DNA of 64,000 nucleotides from Lichenicoccus sp964247695. GTDB taxonomy: Bacteria; Pseudomonadota; Alphaproteobacteria; Acetobacterales; Acetobacteraceae. Below are positions 14,931-25,234 of this stretch, in pieces. Both the position numbers and the translations under genes were made by a program. The stretch spans positions 1 through 64,000 of the forward strand of contig CAXTVI010000017.1 of assembly GCA_964247695.1 (NCBI GenBank). The letters are read 5' to 3'. Under the pieces are notes generated by a model that saw nothing but the letters and a program-made list of their open reading frames with translations, was not told the DNA's origin and made no database searches. Each line of letters begins with the position of its first letter. The first letter of the stretch is position 1.

Positions 14931-16490
14931 TCAGACCGGGAGCAGGGTGGGGCGGGTGACCGCGTACCAGCGCACCATCAGCATGCGCGAGAGCAGCAGC
15001 GTGGTGAACAGCGTGGTGACGATGCCGATGGTGATGGTAAGCGCGAAGCCGCGTACCGGCCCGGTGCCGAACACGAACAGCATGACGTGCGCGAGGAGTG
15101 CGGTGGCGTTGCTGTCGACGATGGTCGAGGTGGCGCGCTGGAAGCCGACCTGCAGGGCGTTCAGCGGTGTGCGCCCGCGCTTGACCTCCTCGCGGATGCG
15201 CTCGTTGATCAGGATGTTGGCGTCCACCGCCATTCCCAGCGTGAGCAGCATGCCGGCCATGCCCGGTAGCGTCAGCGTCGCCTGGAACAGCGACAGGATC
15301 GCCAGCATCAGGATCAGGTTGGCGACCAGGCAGATGTTCGCGTACCAGCCGAACAACCCATAGAACAGCCCCATGAAGCCGATCACCAGCACGAAGCCGA
15401 CCGCGAGGCTGATCGCGCCGGCGCGGATCGAATCCGCCCCCAGGGACGGCCCGACCGAACGCTCCTCGATCACCGCGAGCGGCGCCGGCAGCGCGCCCGC
15501 GCGCAGCAGCAAAGCGAGGTCGGTCGCCTGCTGGGCGGTGAAGCTGCCGGTGATCTGACCCTGGCCGCCGGCGATCACGCTCTGGATCACCGGGGCGCTG
15601 ATCACCTTGTTGTCGAGCACGATGGCGAGCTGGTGGCCGATATTGGCCCGCGTCACGTCGCCGAAGCGCCGCGCCCCCACCGAGTTGAAGGTGAAGTTGA
15701 TCGACCAGCCGCCGGTCTGGCTGTCCTGGCCGGGAGAGGCGTTGGTCAGGTCGGCGCCGTCGACGTCGGCATGCCGGATCACGGCGATGCGCTGAGCCGG
15801 GTTGTCCGACATCGGCAGCATCTCGACGCCGGGCGGCGGCAGGCCGTTCGGGTTGGCGGTCGGATCGACGAGATGGAAGGTCATCTTCGCCGTGGTGCCG
15901 AGCAGCTGCTTGACCCGCTGCGGGTCGGTGATGCCCGGAAGCTGGATCACGATGCGGTCGCTGCCCTGGCGGGTGATCTCCGGGTCGACCGCGCCCGTGG
16001 CGTCGATCCGGCGGCGCACGATCTCGATCGACTGGGTTACCGCATCCTGGGCGCGCGCCTGCATTGCCGCTGCCGACAGGGTGACGGCGATGCTGCCATC
16101 CGGCCGCGCGGCGACGGTGAACTCGCCCGGCGAGGCCTGCGGCAGCTTCGTCAGCTCGGCCACGTCGCGCCCGCGCTCGGACGGATCGCGCGGGGTGAAG
16201 GTGACGCTGCGCGCGGTCGCGTCGGTGGCGAGGTTGCGGTAGCCGAGGCCAGCGCCGAGCAGCTGCTGGCGCACGCCGTCGGTCAGCGCCTCGAGCCGCT
16301 CGCGGGTGATGGTCGGCATGTCCACCTGCATCAGCAGGTAGGAGCCGCCGCGCAGGTCGAGTCCGAGGTGGATCTGCCGCCAGGGCAGCACCCTCGACGG
16401 CGACCCCAGCAGGTTGGGCAGGCAGAGCAGCAGGCCGAGCAGGCAGACGCCCAGCACGGAGGCCGTCTTCATGCGGCTGTAGTACATCAT
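14931..16490 (-). CDS. secD: Protein translocase subunit SecD
   Basis: 519-residue partner of SecF. It has the N-terminal helix (ASVLGVCLLGLLLCLPNLL), the signature IHLGLDLRGGSYLLMQVDM, the P1 periplasmic domain (RRRIDATGAVDPEITRQGSD), FTAQQATDLALLLRAGALPA, and the RND-like membrane part with LTLGMAVDANILINERIREE and the ending FVFGTGPVRGFALTITIGI. Start chosen at the tandem ATGATG at 16490, the position of the family N-terminus; farther upstream the frame only reads through palindromic repeats. A degenerate copy of those repeats covers its stop codon. Confidence 0.95.
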   Translation of the reverse strand: MMYYSRMKTASVLGVCLLGLLLCLPNLLGSPSRVLPWRQIHLGLDLRGGSYLLMQVDMPTITRERLEALTDGVRQQLLGAGLGYRNLATDATARSVTFTPRDPSERGRDVAELTKLPQASPGEFTVAARPDGSIAVTLSAAAMQARAQDAVTQSIEIVRRRIDATGAVDPEITRQGSDRIVIQLPGITDPQRVKQLLGTTAKMTFHLVDPTANPNGLPPPGVEMLPMSDNPAQRIAVIRHADVDGADLTNASPGQDSQTGGWSINFTFNSVGARRFGDVTRANIGHQLAIVLDNKVISAPVIQSVIAGGQGQITGSFTAQQATDLALLLRAGALPAPLAVIEERSVGPSLGADSIRAGAISLAVGFVLVIGFMGLFYGLFGWYANICLVANLILMLAILSLFQATLTLPGMAGMLLTLGMAVDANILINERIREEVKRGRTPLNALQVGFQRATSTIVDSNATALLAHVMLFVFGTGPVRGFALTITIGIVTTLFTTLLLSRMLMVRWYAVTRPTLLPV

Positions 16491-16522
16491 GCTGAAGGAG
16501 GTGCTCCGAGCCAGCCGCTGAA

Positions 16523-16589
16523 GGTTGCTCTGCAACCGGGTTGAAGAAGGTTGCTCCGCAACCGCGATGAGGAAGGTTGCTCCGCAACC
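16523..16589. repeat. Three palindromic repeats at exact 26-base spacing upstream of secD
   Basis: Copies of GGTTGC-TCY-GCAACC, each able to form a 6-bp hairpin, at 16523-16537, 16549-16563 and 16575-16589. Starts are 26 bases apart. They lie between divergent secD and the Gfo/Idh gene. A related but imperfect copy (ggttgctctcagaccggg) covers the secD stop codon at 14923-14940. They could be transcribed hairpins or protein-binding sites. Confidence 0.85.
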
Positions 16590-16666
16590 GGCCGGGAACA
16601 TGCCGATGTGCTTCTCGCGATGCAACTTCTGCTGCTACCCAGGCGGCGGGCGAGGAGGGGCTGGCG

Positions 16667-17695
16667 ATGGCGTTACCAGGGTTCGGCTTGCGCCCGCTGC
16701 AGGCAGGCGACGGGCGCCGGCTGCGCATCGGGGTCGTCGGCGCCGGCCATTTCGGCCGGTTCCACGCGCTGAAGGTTGCCGCCGCCGCACGTGCGTCTCT
16801 CGCGGGGGTGCATGACCCGGATCCGAATCGTGCCGCGCTGGTCGCCCGCGACGCTGGCGGGGTGCCGGTGCTCGGGTTCACCGCGCTGCTCGAGATGTGC
16901 GACGCGGTGGTCGTCGCAGCTCCCGCGGAAGCGCATTTCGAGCTCGCGATGGCGGTGCTGCAGGCCGGCCGGCATGTGCTGATCGAGAAGCCGATTGCCT
17001 CCACCCTGGAGCAGGCGCGGGTGCTGGCGGAGACGGCCGCCGCCACCGGGCTGGTGCTGCAGGTCGGCCACCTGCTGCGCTATTCCGCCGAGCATGCCGC
17101 GATCACCGCGCGGATCACCCGGCCGCTCTATATCGAGGCCACCCGGATTGCGCCGTACAAGCCGCGCGGCACCGACGTCTCGGTGATCCTGGACCTGATG
17201 ATCCATGATCTCGACCTGGTGCTGGCCATCGTGGACAGCCCGATCGAGAGCGTGGACGCGCTCGGCTGCGCGGTCAGCAGCGCGCACGAGGACATCGCGA
17301 ATGCGCGCGTGCGCTTCGCCAATGGCTGCGTCGCCACCATCACCGCGAGCCGGATCTCGCTCAAGACCGAGCGCCGGATGCGGCTGTTCTCCGAGGAAGG
17401 CTACCTGTCGGCGGATTTCGCGGCGCGCGAGCTCACCATGATCGGGCGCGAGCGTGGCATGGTGCTGCCGGGCACCGGCGGCTTCCGGCGCGAGGCGGTA
17501 AGCTGGCGCGAGCACGATACGCTGGCGGCCGAGCATGCGGCGTTCGTGGCGGCCTGTCTCGACGGTGCGCCGGTGCTGGTCGATGCGCAGGCCGGGATGA
17601 GGGCGCTGGCGGCGGCGATCGCGGTGACCGACGGCATCGCCGCGTCACGGCGCCGGATGGAGTTGTCGGGGTTGCTGACGGCGACCGCGTTCTGA
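16667..17695 (+). CDS. Gfo/Idh/MocA family NAD(P)-dependent oxidoreductase
   Basis: A 342-residue dehydrogenase with the N-terminal Rossmann motif IGVVGAGHFGRFHALKV, the family lysine motif HVLIEKPIASTLEQAR, the second conserved stretch LQVGHLLRYSAEH, and ISLKTERRMRLFSEEGYLS in the C-terminal domain. The segment MIHDLDLVLAIVDSPIES is like that of enzymes that oxidise UDP-GlcNAc at C3 (GnnA type), so a role in nucleotide-sugar or lipid A sugar synthesis is possible, but no partner aminotransferase is in the window. AGGAGG lies well placed before the ATG. The 3' end overlaps a convergent LysR gene by 51 bases. Confidence 0.88.
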   Translation: MALPGFGLRPLQAGDGRRLRIGVVGAGHFGRFHALKVAAAARASLAGVHDPDPNRAALVARDAGGVPVLGFTALLEMCDAVVVAAPAEAHFELAMAVLQAGRHVLIEKPIASTLEQARVLAETAAATGLVLQVGHLLRYSAEHAAITARITRPLYIEATRIAPYKPRGTDVSVILDLMIHDLDLVLAIVDSPIESVDALGCAVSSAHEDIANARVRFANGCVATITASRISLKTERRMRLFSEEGYLSADFAARELTMIGRERGMVLPGTGGFRREAVSWREHDTLAAEHAAFVAACLDGAPVLVDAQAGMRALAAAIAVTDGIAASRRRMELSGLLTATAF

Positions 17696-18625
17696 GCCCG
17701 CCAGGACCCGACCGGCAGGAGATCCACCACCAAGATCCGCCTGCCTGAGCACGTCGATGAAGGCGCGCAGCCCGGGCGGCACGAGCCGGTGGCCGGGATA
17801 GTACAGGAACAGCCCAGGAATCTGCGGACACCATTCCTCCAGCACGGCCACCAGGCTTCCACGATCGAGATACGGGCGCGCGGTGGCCTCGGACATGTAG
17901 GCGATGCCGAGCCCGCGCGCCGCTGACTCCGCCACCAGTTCCGGATGGTCGAGGATGAGGGGGCCCTGCACGTCGATTGCGATCTCCTGGCCATGTCGCC
18001 CGAACTCCCAGCGGTAGAGCCGGCCGCTCGGCAGGCGCAGGCGGATGCAGCGATGCTGCAGGAGGTCGTCGGGCGTCTCCGGCGCTGCCCGACCGCCAAG
18101 GTATTCAGGCGAGGCCACCGCGAGGAAGCGCGTTTTGCCACCGAAACGAACGGCGACCATGTCCTGCGGCAGCGCCTCGCCGAGCCGGATGCCGGCATCG
18201 AAGCCCTCCGCCACGATATCGACCAGCCGGCCCTCGGTGACCAGGTCGAGCGCCATGCCTGAGTGTCGGGCCAGGAACTCCGGCACCACTGCGCGAAGCA
18301 GCAGGCGCGCCGCTGTCTCGCTGGCGTTGAGGCGGAGCGTGCCGCTCGGCGCGGCGCGGAAATCGTCCACCGCCGCAAGCGCCAGGTCCAGGTCGCGCAG
18401 GACCGGCTGCAGGTGCGCCAGCAGCCGCCGCCCGGCCTCGGTCGGCGCGACGCTGCGCGTGGTCCGGTGCAGCAGCCGTGTCCCGAGGCGCCGTTCGAGC
18501 GTGCGCATGGAGTGGCTCAGCGTGGAGGCGGAGAGGCCCAGTTCGTCCGCCGCGCGGCGGAAGCTGCGGTGGGTGGCGATCGCCTTGAACGCGACGAGCT
18601 CGTCGAGCGTCGGACGCTCATTCAT
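17645..18625 (-). CDS. LysR-family transcriptional regulator
   Basis: A 326-residue regulator with an N-terminal winged HTH (LVAFKAIATHRSFRRAADEL, then LSASTLSHSMRTLERRLGTR) and a periplasmic-binding-like effector domain (SGTLRLNASETAARLLL, DAGIRLGEALPQDMVAV, LLQHRCIRLRLPSG). It is transcribed divergently from an SDR gene with 95 bases between the starts, the usual layout for control of the neighbour. The tail beyond VLRQADLGGG is longer than usual and rich in Arg/Gln. The 3' end overlaps the preceding gene on the other strand by 51 bases. Confidence 0.92.
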   Translation of the reverse strand: MNERPTLDELVAFKAIATHRSFRRAADELGLSASTLSHSMRTLERRLGTRLLHRTTRSVAPTEAGRRLLAHLQPVLRDLDLALAAVDDFRAAPSGTLRLNASETAARLLLRAVVPEFLARHSGMALDLVTEGRLVDIVAEGFDAGIRLGEALPQDMVAVRFGGKTRFLAVASPEYLGGRAAPETPDDLLQHRCIRLRLPSGRLYRWEFGRHGQEIAIDVQGPLILDHPELVAESAARGLGIAYMSEATARPYLDRGSLVAVLEEWCPQIPGLFLYYPGHRLVPPGLRAFIDVLRQADLGGGSPAGRVLAGSERGRRQQPRQLHPAP

Positions 18626-18720
18626 GGCAAGTTCTCAGTAACTCGTCCAATTTGATGCCTCTTATAGCATGACCGAAGCCTGCGCATGTGAGACGCGGCG
18701 ATACAATTGGAGCGTTTCAC

Positions 18721-19557
18721 ATGACCAGGACCTGGTTCATCACCGGCGCATCGTCCGGCATCGGTCTCGCGCTGACGGAGCGACTGCTGGCTCGTGGCAA
18801 CCGCGTGGCGGCGACCTTCCGCCGGCCCGGCGCTCTGGATGAGCTTGTGGAACGCCATGGCGACCTGCTGCAGGCGGCACCGCTCGACGTTACCGACGGA
18901 CGCGAGGCCGTTCGTGTGATGGCGTGGGCCAGGGCCGCGCTTGGCCGCATTGATATCGTTGTCAGCAATGCCGGATACGGCCTGTTCGGCGCCGCCGAGG
19001 AAGTCAGCGACGCGCAGATCCGCCGGCAGATCGATACCAACCTGATCGGCTCGATCCAGGTGATCCGGGCGGCGCTGCCCCACCTGCGGGAACAGGGTGG
19101 CGGCCGCATCCTCCAGGTGTCCTCGGAGGGCGGCCAGATCGCCTATCCGGCGTTCGGCCTGTACCACGCGAGCAAATGGGGCATCGAGGGCTTCGTCGAG
19201 GCGGTGGCGCAGGAGGTGGCGCCGTTCGGGATCGGCTTCACCATCGTCGAGCCCGGCCCGACCCAGACCGGCTTTCGTGCCGGTGTTGAGAGCGCGCCGC
19301 CGATGGCGGCCTACGAGGACACTCCGGCCGGCGCGATCAGGCGCGCGATCGCCTCGGGCGGATTCGGGTTGCCCGGTGATGCCGCCCGGGTGGCACAGGC
19401 GATGATCGACAGCTTGGACGCCGATCCCGCGCCGAAGCGGCTGGTCACCGGGCGCGGCGCCTGGGAGCGTGTCCGGGCGGCGCTGGCGCTGCGGCTGTCG
19501 GAACTGGACGCGCAGCGCGAGGTCGCGTTCTCGACCGACAGAGATCCCTCAGCCTGA
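18721..19557 (+). CDS. Short-chain dehydrogenase/reductase
   Basis: Classical SDR of 278 residues: TWFITGASSGIGLALTERLL (NAD(P)-binding TGxxxGIG), VVSNAGYGLFGA (NAG motif), ILQVSSEGGQ (catalytic Ser) and YHASKWGIEGFVEA (YxxxK). The Arg after the second beta strand (ATFRRPGALDEL) suggests NADPH. Substrate is not readable. It is divergent from the LysR gene at 17645-18625, which probably regulates it. The last nine bases overlap the convergent acyl-CoA synthetase gene. Confidence 0.93.
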   Translation: MTRTWFITGASSGIGLALTERLLARGNRVAATFRRPGALDELVERHGDLLQAAPLDVTDGREAVRVMAWARAALGRIDIVVSNAGYGLFGAAEEVSDAQIRRQIDTNLIGSIQVIRAALPHLREQGGGRILQVSSEGGQIAYPAFGLYHASKWGIEGFVEAVAQEVAPFGIGFTIVEPGPTQTGFRAGVESAPPMAAYEDTPAGAIRRAIASGGFGLPGDAARVAQAMIDSLDADPAPKRLVTGRGAWERVRAALALRLSELDAQREVAFSTDRDPSA

Positions 19558-21162
19558 CCGGGCGCGCTCGCGCAGCACGTATTTCTGCATCTTGCCGGTG
19601 CTGGTCTTCGGCAACGGGCCGAACACCACCCGGCGCGGCGCCTTGAAGTGGGCGAGGGCGGCGCGGCAGAACGCGATCAGCTCCGCCTCGGTGACCGCCA
19701 CCTCTGGCCGCGCGGTCACAAACGCGCATGGCACCTCGCCCCACTTCCCGTCCGGCATCGCCACCACCGCGGCTTCCAGCACCGCGGGGTGCCGGTAGAG
19801 CACGGACTCCACCTCGATCGTCGAGATGTTCTCGCCGCCGCTGATGATGATGTCCTTGGACCGGTCGCGTACCTCGACATAGCCGTCCGGATGGCACACG
19901 CCCAGATCGCCGGTGTGGAACCATCCGCCGGCAAAGGCTTCCTCGGTGGCCGCCGGGTTCTTGAGGTAGCCCTTCATCAGCGCATTCCCGCGCATCATCA
20001 GCTCGCCCATGCTGACGCCGTCCGCGGGCACCTGCTCCAGCGTGTGCGGGTCTGCGACCACCAGCGCCTCCTGGGTGACGTACGGCACGCCCTGGCGCGC
20101 CTTCATCACCGCCTGCTCCCCGGCATCGAGCGCGTTCCAGAGTACGTTCCATTCGCAGGTGATGCACGGCCCGTAGCTCTCGGTCAGGCCGTAGGTGTGG
20201 GTCACCGCGAAGCCAAGCCGCTCCATGCCCTCGATCACCGCGGCCGGCGGCGCGGCGCCCGCGGTCGCCACCTGCACGACGGGATCGCGGCGACCCACGC
20301 CGGGAGAGTTCAGGATCATGCCCATCACCACAGGCGCGCCGCAGAGATGCGTGACATGCTCCGCATCGAGGGCCGCGAGGATGGCGCCGGCCTCGACACG
20401 GCGCAGGCATACATGGGTGCCGGCGAGGGCGGTCACCGTCCAGGGGAAGCACCAGCCGTTGCAGTGGAACATCGGCAGCGTCCACAGATAGACCGGGTGC
20501 CGTGGCATGTCCCAGCTCAGCGCATTGCCGATCGCGTTCAGGTAGGCGCCGCGATGGTGATAGACCACGCCCTTCGGGCGGCCGGTGGTGCCCGAGGTGT
20601 AGTTCAGCGAGATCGCATCCCACTCGTCGGGCGGCAGGCTGCCCCTGAAGTCGGGATCGCCTCCTGCCAGGAACGTCTCGTACTCGATCTCGCCGAGCAA
20701 TTCGCCGCCGGCGCCCAGCGGGTCGTCGATGTCGATCACCAGCGGGCGCCGGTCGGATGGCACCAGGGCGAGCGCCGCCGCAACGGTCGTCGAGAACTCC
20801 CGGTCGGTCACCAGCACCCGCGCCTCGCCGTGCTGCAGGATGTAGGCGACGGTGTCGGGCTCAAGCCTGACATTGATGGCGTTCAGCACCGCGCCCAGCA
20901 TCGGCACGGCGAAATGCGCCTCGAACAGCGGCGGCGTGTTCGGCGCCATGACGGCCACCACGTCGCCACGGCCGATGCCCCGCCGCGACAGCGCGGAGGC
21001 AAAGCGGCGGCAGCGTGCGGCGGTCTCGCTCCAGGTCGCGCGGTGGCTGCCGTGGACCACGGCGAGGCGGTCCGGATGCACCGCCGCCGTCCGGTCGAGA
21101 AAGCTCAGCGGCGAGAGGGGGATATGGTTGGCCGGGTTGCGGGCAAATTCTTCGAACTGCAT
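19549..21162 (-). CDS. Acyl-CoA synthetase (AMP-forming)
   Basis: ANL-superfamily enzyme of 537 residues that activates a carboxylic acid with ATP and CoA. Motifs: P-loop LNYTSGTTGRPKGVVYHHR, aromatic gate region PMFHCNGWCFPW, adenine motif THTYGLTESYGP, GWFHTGDLGVCHPDGYVEV, the hinge RSKDIIISGGENISTIEVES and the C-terminal catalytic lysine in LPKTSTGKMQKY. It resembles medium-chain or DmdB-like (3-methylmercaptopropionate) ligases, but the substrate is not determined. ATG 21162 was preferred over GTG 21174 because GAGG precedes it. Confidence 0.93.
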   Translation of the reverse strand: MQFEEFARNPANHIPLSPLSFLDRTAAVHPDRLAVVHGSHRATWSETAARCRRFASALSRRGIGRGDVVAVMAPNTPPLFEAHFAVPMLGAVLNAINVRLEPDTVAYILQHGEARVLVTDREFSTTVAAALALVPSDRRPLVIDIDDPLGAGGELLGEIEYETFLAGGDPDFRGSLPPDEWDAISLNYTSGTTGRPKGVVYHHRGAYLNAIGNALSWDMPRHPVYLWTLPMFHCNGWCFPWTVTALAGTHVCLRRVEAGAILAALDAEHVTHLCGAPVVMGMILNSPGVGRRDPVVQVATAGAAPPAAVIEGMERLGFAVTHTYGLTESYGPCITCEWNVLWNALDAGEQAVMKARQGVPYVTQEALVVADPHTLEQVPADGVSMGELMMRGNALMKGYLKNPAATEEAFAGGWFHTGDLGVCHPDGYVEVRDRSKDIIISGGENISTIEVESVLYRHPAVLEAAVVAMPDGKWGEVPCAFVTARPEVAVTEAELIAFCRAALAHFKAPRRVVFGPLPKTSTGKMQKYVLRERARSG

Positions 21163-21231
21163 CGGCGTCCTCACCGCACCTCTGGCGGGCGCTGGCGCGA
21201 TGATGAGCCCGCGGCGGCCGGACGAAAAGCG

Positions 21232-23010
21232 CTAGTCGGCGGCCTGCAGGCTGCCATCCTCGCCGCCCAGCACCAGGTGCTGGCGGAAGAACGCGGCCAC
21301 CGCCGGGTTGTGCGCGATCGAGACGATGGTGGTGCCGGGCAGCCGGCGCTTGAGCATGGCCAGCATGCGGCCCTCGCTCTCCGGGTCCAGGCTTGCGGTG
21401 GCCTCGTCGAGGAACAGCCAGTCGGGGCGCGCCAGCAAAGCGCGCGCGAGGGCCAGGCGCTGCTGCTCGCCGCCGGACAGCCGCAACACCCAGTTCTCGT
21501 CGGGGATGTCGAGTTCCGGCACCAGTTCGGCGAGATCCGCGTCCTCGAGCGCCCGCTGCACCGCTTCCGGCGCCACCGTGTCCTCCGGGTTCGGGTAGCA
21601 CAGCGCGTGCCGCAGCGTGCCGATCGGGAGGTATGGGCGCTGCGGCAGGAACAGGCTGCTGCCAGGAGGTCCTTCGAGCTCGCCCGTCGCGAATGGCCAG
21701 ATGCCGGCAAGTGTGCGGAACAGGGTGGACTTGCCCGCGCCGGACGGCCCGCTGATCAGGGTGTCGATGCCCGGGGTGAGGGTGGCGTTGAGGGGCGTGC
21801 CGAGCCGGGAGCCGTCCGGCAGCGCCAGCGCGATGTCCCTGAGCCGGTAGCCGTCGCTGCCCGTCCGGATGCCGAACCCGGCTGCCTCGGCGCCGCGGGC
21901 GGCGGTCACGGCACGGTCGAAGGTGGCGAGACGGCCAACGGTGGCACGCCACATCGCCAGCGTGGTGAAGCTGTCGGCGAACCAGGAGAAGGCGCCCTGC
22001 ACCTCCCCGAACACCTGACTGATCTGTACGAAGGTTCCCAGCGTGATCTTGCTGGCGAAGAAGGCCGGCGCAATGAGCAGATAAGGGAGGACGCTTGCGA
22101 CCTGACCATACGAGACGGTCGTGACATTCAGGAGCAGATAACGCCGCAGCAGGTTGATGAAATTGGTGCGTATGGCGCCGAACAGGTGCAGCAGCGAGCG
22201 GTATTCCTCATGCTCGCCGCGCTGCAGCGCGATACCTTCGGTGTTCTCGCGGGCTCGCACCAGACCGAAACGGAAATCCGCCTCGAAGCGCTGTTGCAAG
22301 AACCGCAGCAGGATCAGTCGACGTCCGACCAGGTAGGTTATCAGGGTGCCGCCTATGCTGAACAGCAACGCCACCCAGATCAGGCCGCCCGGCAACTGGA
22401 GGCCGAACAGCGACACCCGGCGCGATAGTGCCCAGAGCACGATCACGTAGCTGAACAGCGAGACCACGTTGCTGAGCAGGCCGAGTGCCAGACTCAGCGT
22501 GTCGGTTCCCGCCTTTACGTTGCCGCCGGCACCGCAGAACGCGGCGATGTCGTCGGAGAGGCGCTGGTCCGGGTTGTCAGTGCCGATGCCCTCGGGATCG
22601 CCGGCCACGCTGATCCGGTAGTACGCGCGCTCGGCGAGCCAGCGCTGCAGAAAGTCGCCGGTCATCCAACGGCGCCAGCGTATCTGCAGATACTCGGTGA
22701 CAAAGATCTGGACGATCCCGATCGCTATCAGGAGCATTGCCAGTCCGAGGAACCCCGGCATGATCCAGCCGCTGGGAAGAGGCAGCCAGGTGAACATCAG
22801 CGACATGAAGGAATGTTCGTCCTTCTGCTGAAGGCTGTCGTACATCAGGTTCGACCAGAAAGTCATCAGCACGCCGAGCTCGGTCTGCACGACCGACATC
22901 ACGCCGACGCCGGCCAGCAACGTCAGCGCCAACCGGCGTTCGCCCGACTGGAAGAAATAGGGCTTGAGCAGCCGCCAGCTATCGCCCAGGACGGGACCGA
23001 GGTTCCTCAT
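21232..23010 (-). CDS. ABC transporter, fused permease-ATPase, BacA/SbmA-like
   Basis: A 592-residue half-transporter. The N-terminal 330 residues hold about six membrane helices and the SbmA/BacA-type stretches WRRWMTGDFLQRWLAERAYY, NPDQRLSDDIAAFC and FRFGLVRARENTEGIAL. The ATPase domain has Walker A SGPSGAGKSTLFRTLAGIWP, signature LRLSGGEQQRLALARALL and Walker B WLFLDEATASLD. Relatives (BclA, Rv1819c, YddA) import peptides, cobalamin or fatty acids; the direction here is unknown. It starts six bases after the phhB stop, so it is probably co-transcribed with uup and phhB. Confidence 0.92.
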   Translation of the reverse strand: MRNLGPVLGDSWRLLKPYFFQSGERRLALTLLAGVGVMSVVQTELGVLMTFWSNLMYDSLQQKDEHSFMSLMFTWLPLPSGWIMPGFLGLAMLLIAIGIVQIFVTEYLQIRWRRWMTGDFLQRWLAERAYYRISVAGDPEGIGTDNPDQRLSDDIAAFCGAGGNVKAGTDTLSLALGLLSNVVSLFSYVIVLWALSRRVSLFGLQLPGGLIWVALLFSIGGTLITYLVGRRLILLRFLQQRFEADFRFGLVRARENTEGIALQRGEHEEYRSLLHLFGAIRTNFINLLRRYLLLNVTTVSYGQVASVLPYLLIAPAFFASKITLGTFVQISQVFGEVQGAFSWFADSFTTLAMWRATVGRLATFDRAVTAARGAEAAGFGIRTGSDGYRLRDIALALPDGSRLGTPLNATLTPGIDTLISGPSGAGKSTLFRTLAGIWPFATGELEGPPGSSLFLPQRPYLPIGTLRHALCYPNPEDTVAPEAVQRALEDADLAELVPELDIPDENWVLRLSGGEQQRLALARALLARPDWLFLDEATASLDPESEGRMLAMLKRRLPGTTIVSIAHNPAVAAFFRQHLVLGGEDGSLQAAD

Positions 23011-23016
23011 CAGTTG

Positions 23017-23340
23017 CTATCCGATCCGAGCCGCCAGGATGAAATCGTTCTCATGCAGTCCGGCTGCCGCATGGGTGTGCAGCGACACCCGGACATAGCC
23101 CCAGCCGAAGCTGATGTCGGGATGATGATCGGCGGCCTCTGCAAGCTCCGCGACCCGGTCCACCAGGGAAAACGCCTCGGCGAAGTCGGGAAACGTCCAG
23201 TGCCGCTCGATCCGGTCGGGCTCGTGCAGCAGGGTCCAGCCCGGCACCTGCGCCAGCATCGCCGCGAGGGCATCGGGTTGCAGCTTCGGCGTGCCCGGGC
23301 GGCAGGCAACGCACGGGCGATCGGCGAGCGATGTCGTCAT
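23017..23340 (-). CDS. phhB: Pterin-4a-carbinolamine dehydratase
   Basis: A 107-residue PCD/DCoH enzyme that dehydrates 4a-hydroxytetrahydrobiopterin, recycling the cofactor of phenylalanine hydroxylase. Family motifs are present: IERHWTFPDFAEAFSLVDRV and EAADHHPDISFGWGYVRVSL (the His-His-Pro-Asp active-site motif). A Cys-containing N-terminal extension (CVACRPGTPKLQ) is usual in proteobacteria. No phhA is in the window. It sits 12 bases after uup and 6 bases before a BacA-like transporter. Confidence 0.95.
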   Translation of the reverse strand: MTTSLADRPCVACRPGTPKLQPDALAAMLAQVPGWTLLHEPDRIERHWTFPDFAEAFSLVDRVAELAEAADHHPDISFGWGYVRVSLHTHAAAGLHENDFILAARIG

Positions 23341-23352
23341 CGGTGGATCCCC

Positions 23353-25161
<1,809 letters not shown>

Positions 25162-25234
25162 GCGCCTGTTTTGGCGCGGCAGCGGCCCGGGTTCAATGCA
25201 GGCCGGACCCCCGCCCTGGAAGATGAGCGAAGTT

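Noticed and set aside
13792..17046. One 1084-codon minus-strand frame covering secF and the secD region
   Set aside because: Only the last 321 codons are SecF. The upstream part is an out-of-frame reading of secD with Arg/Ala/His-rich noise, and the true secF start is ATG 14757.
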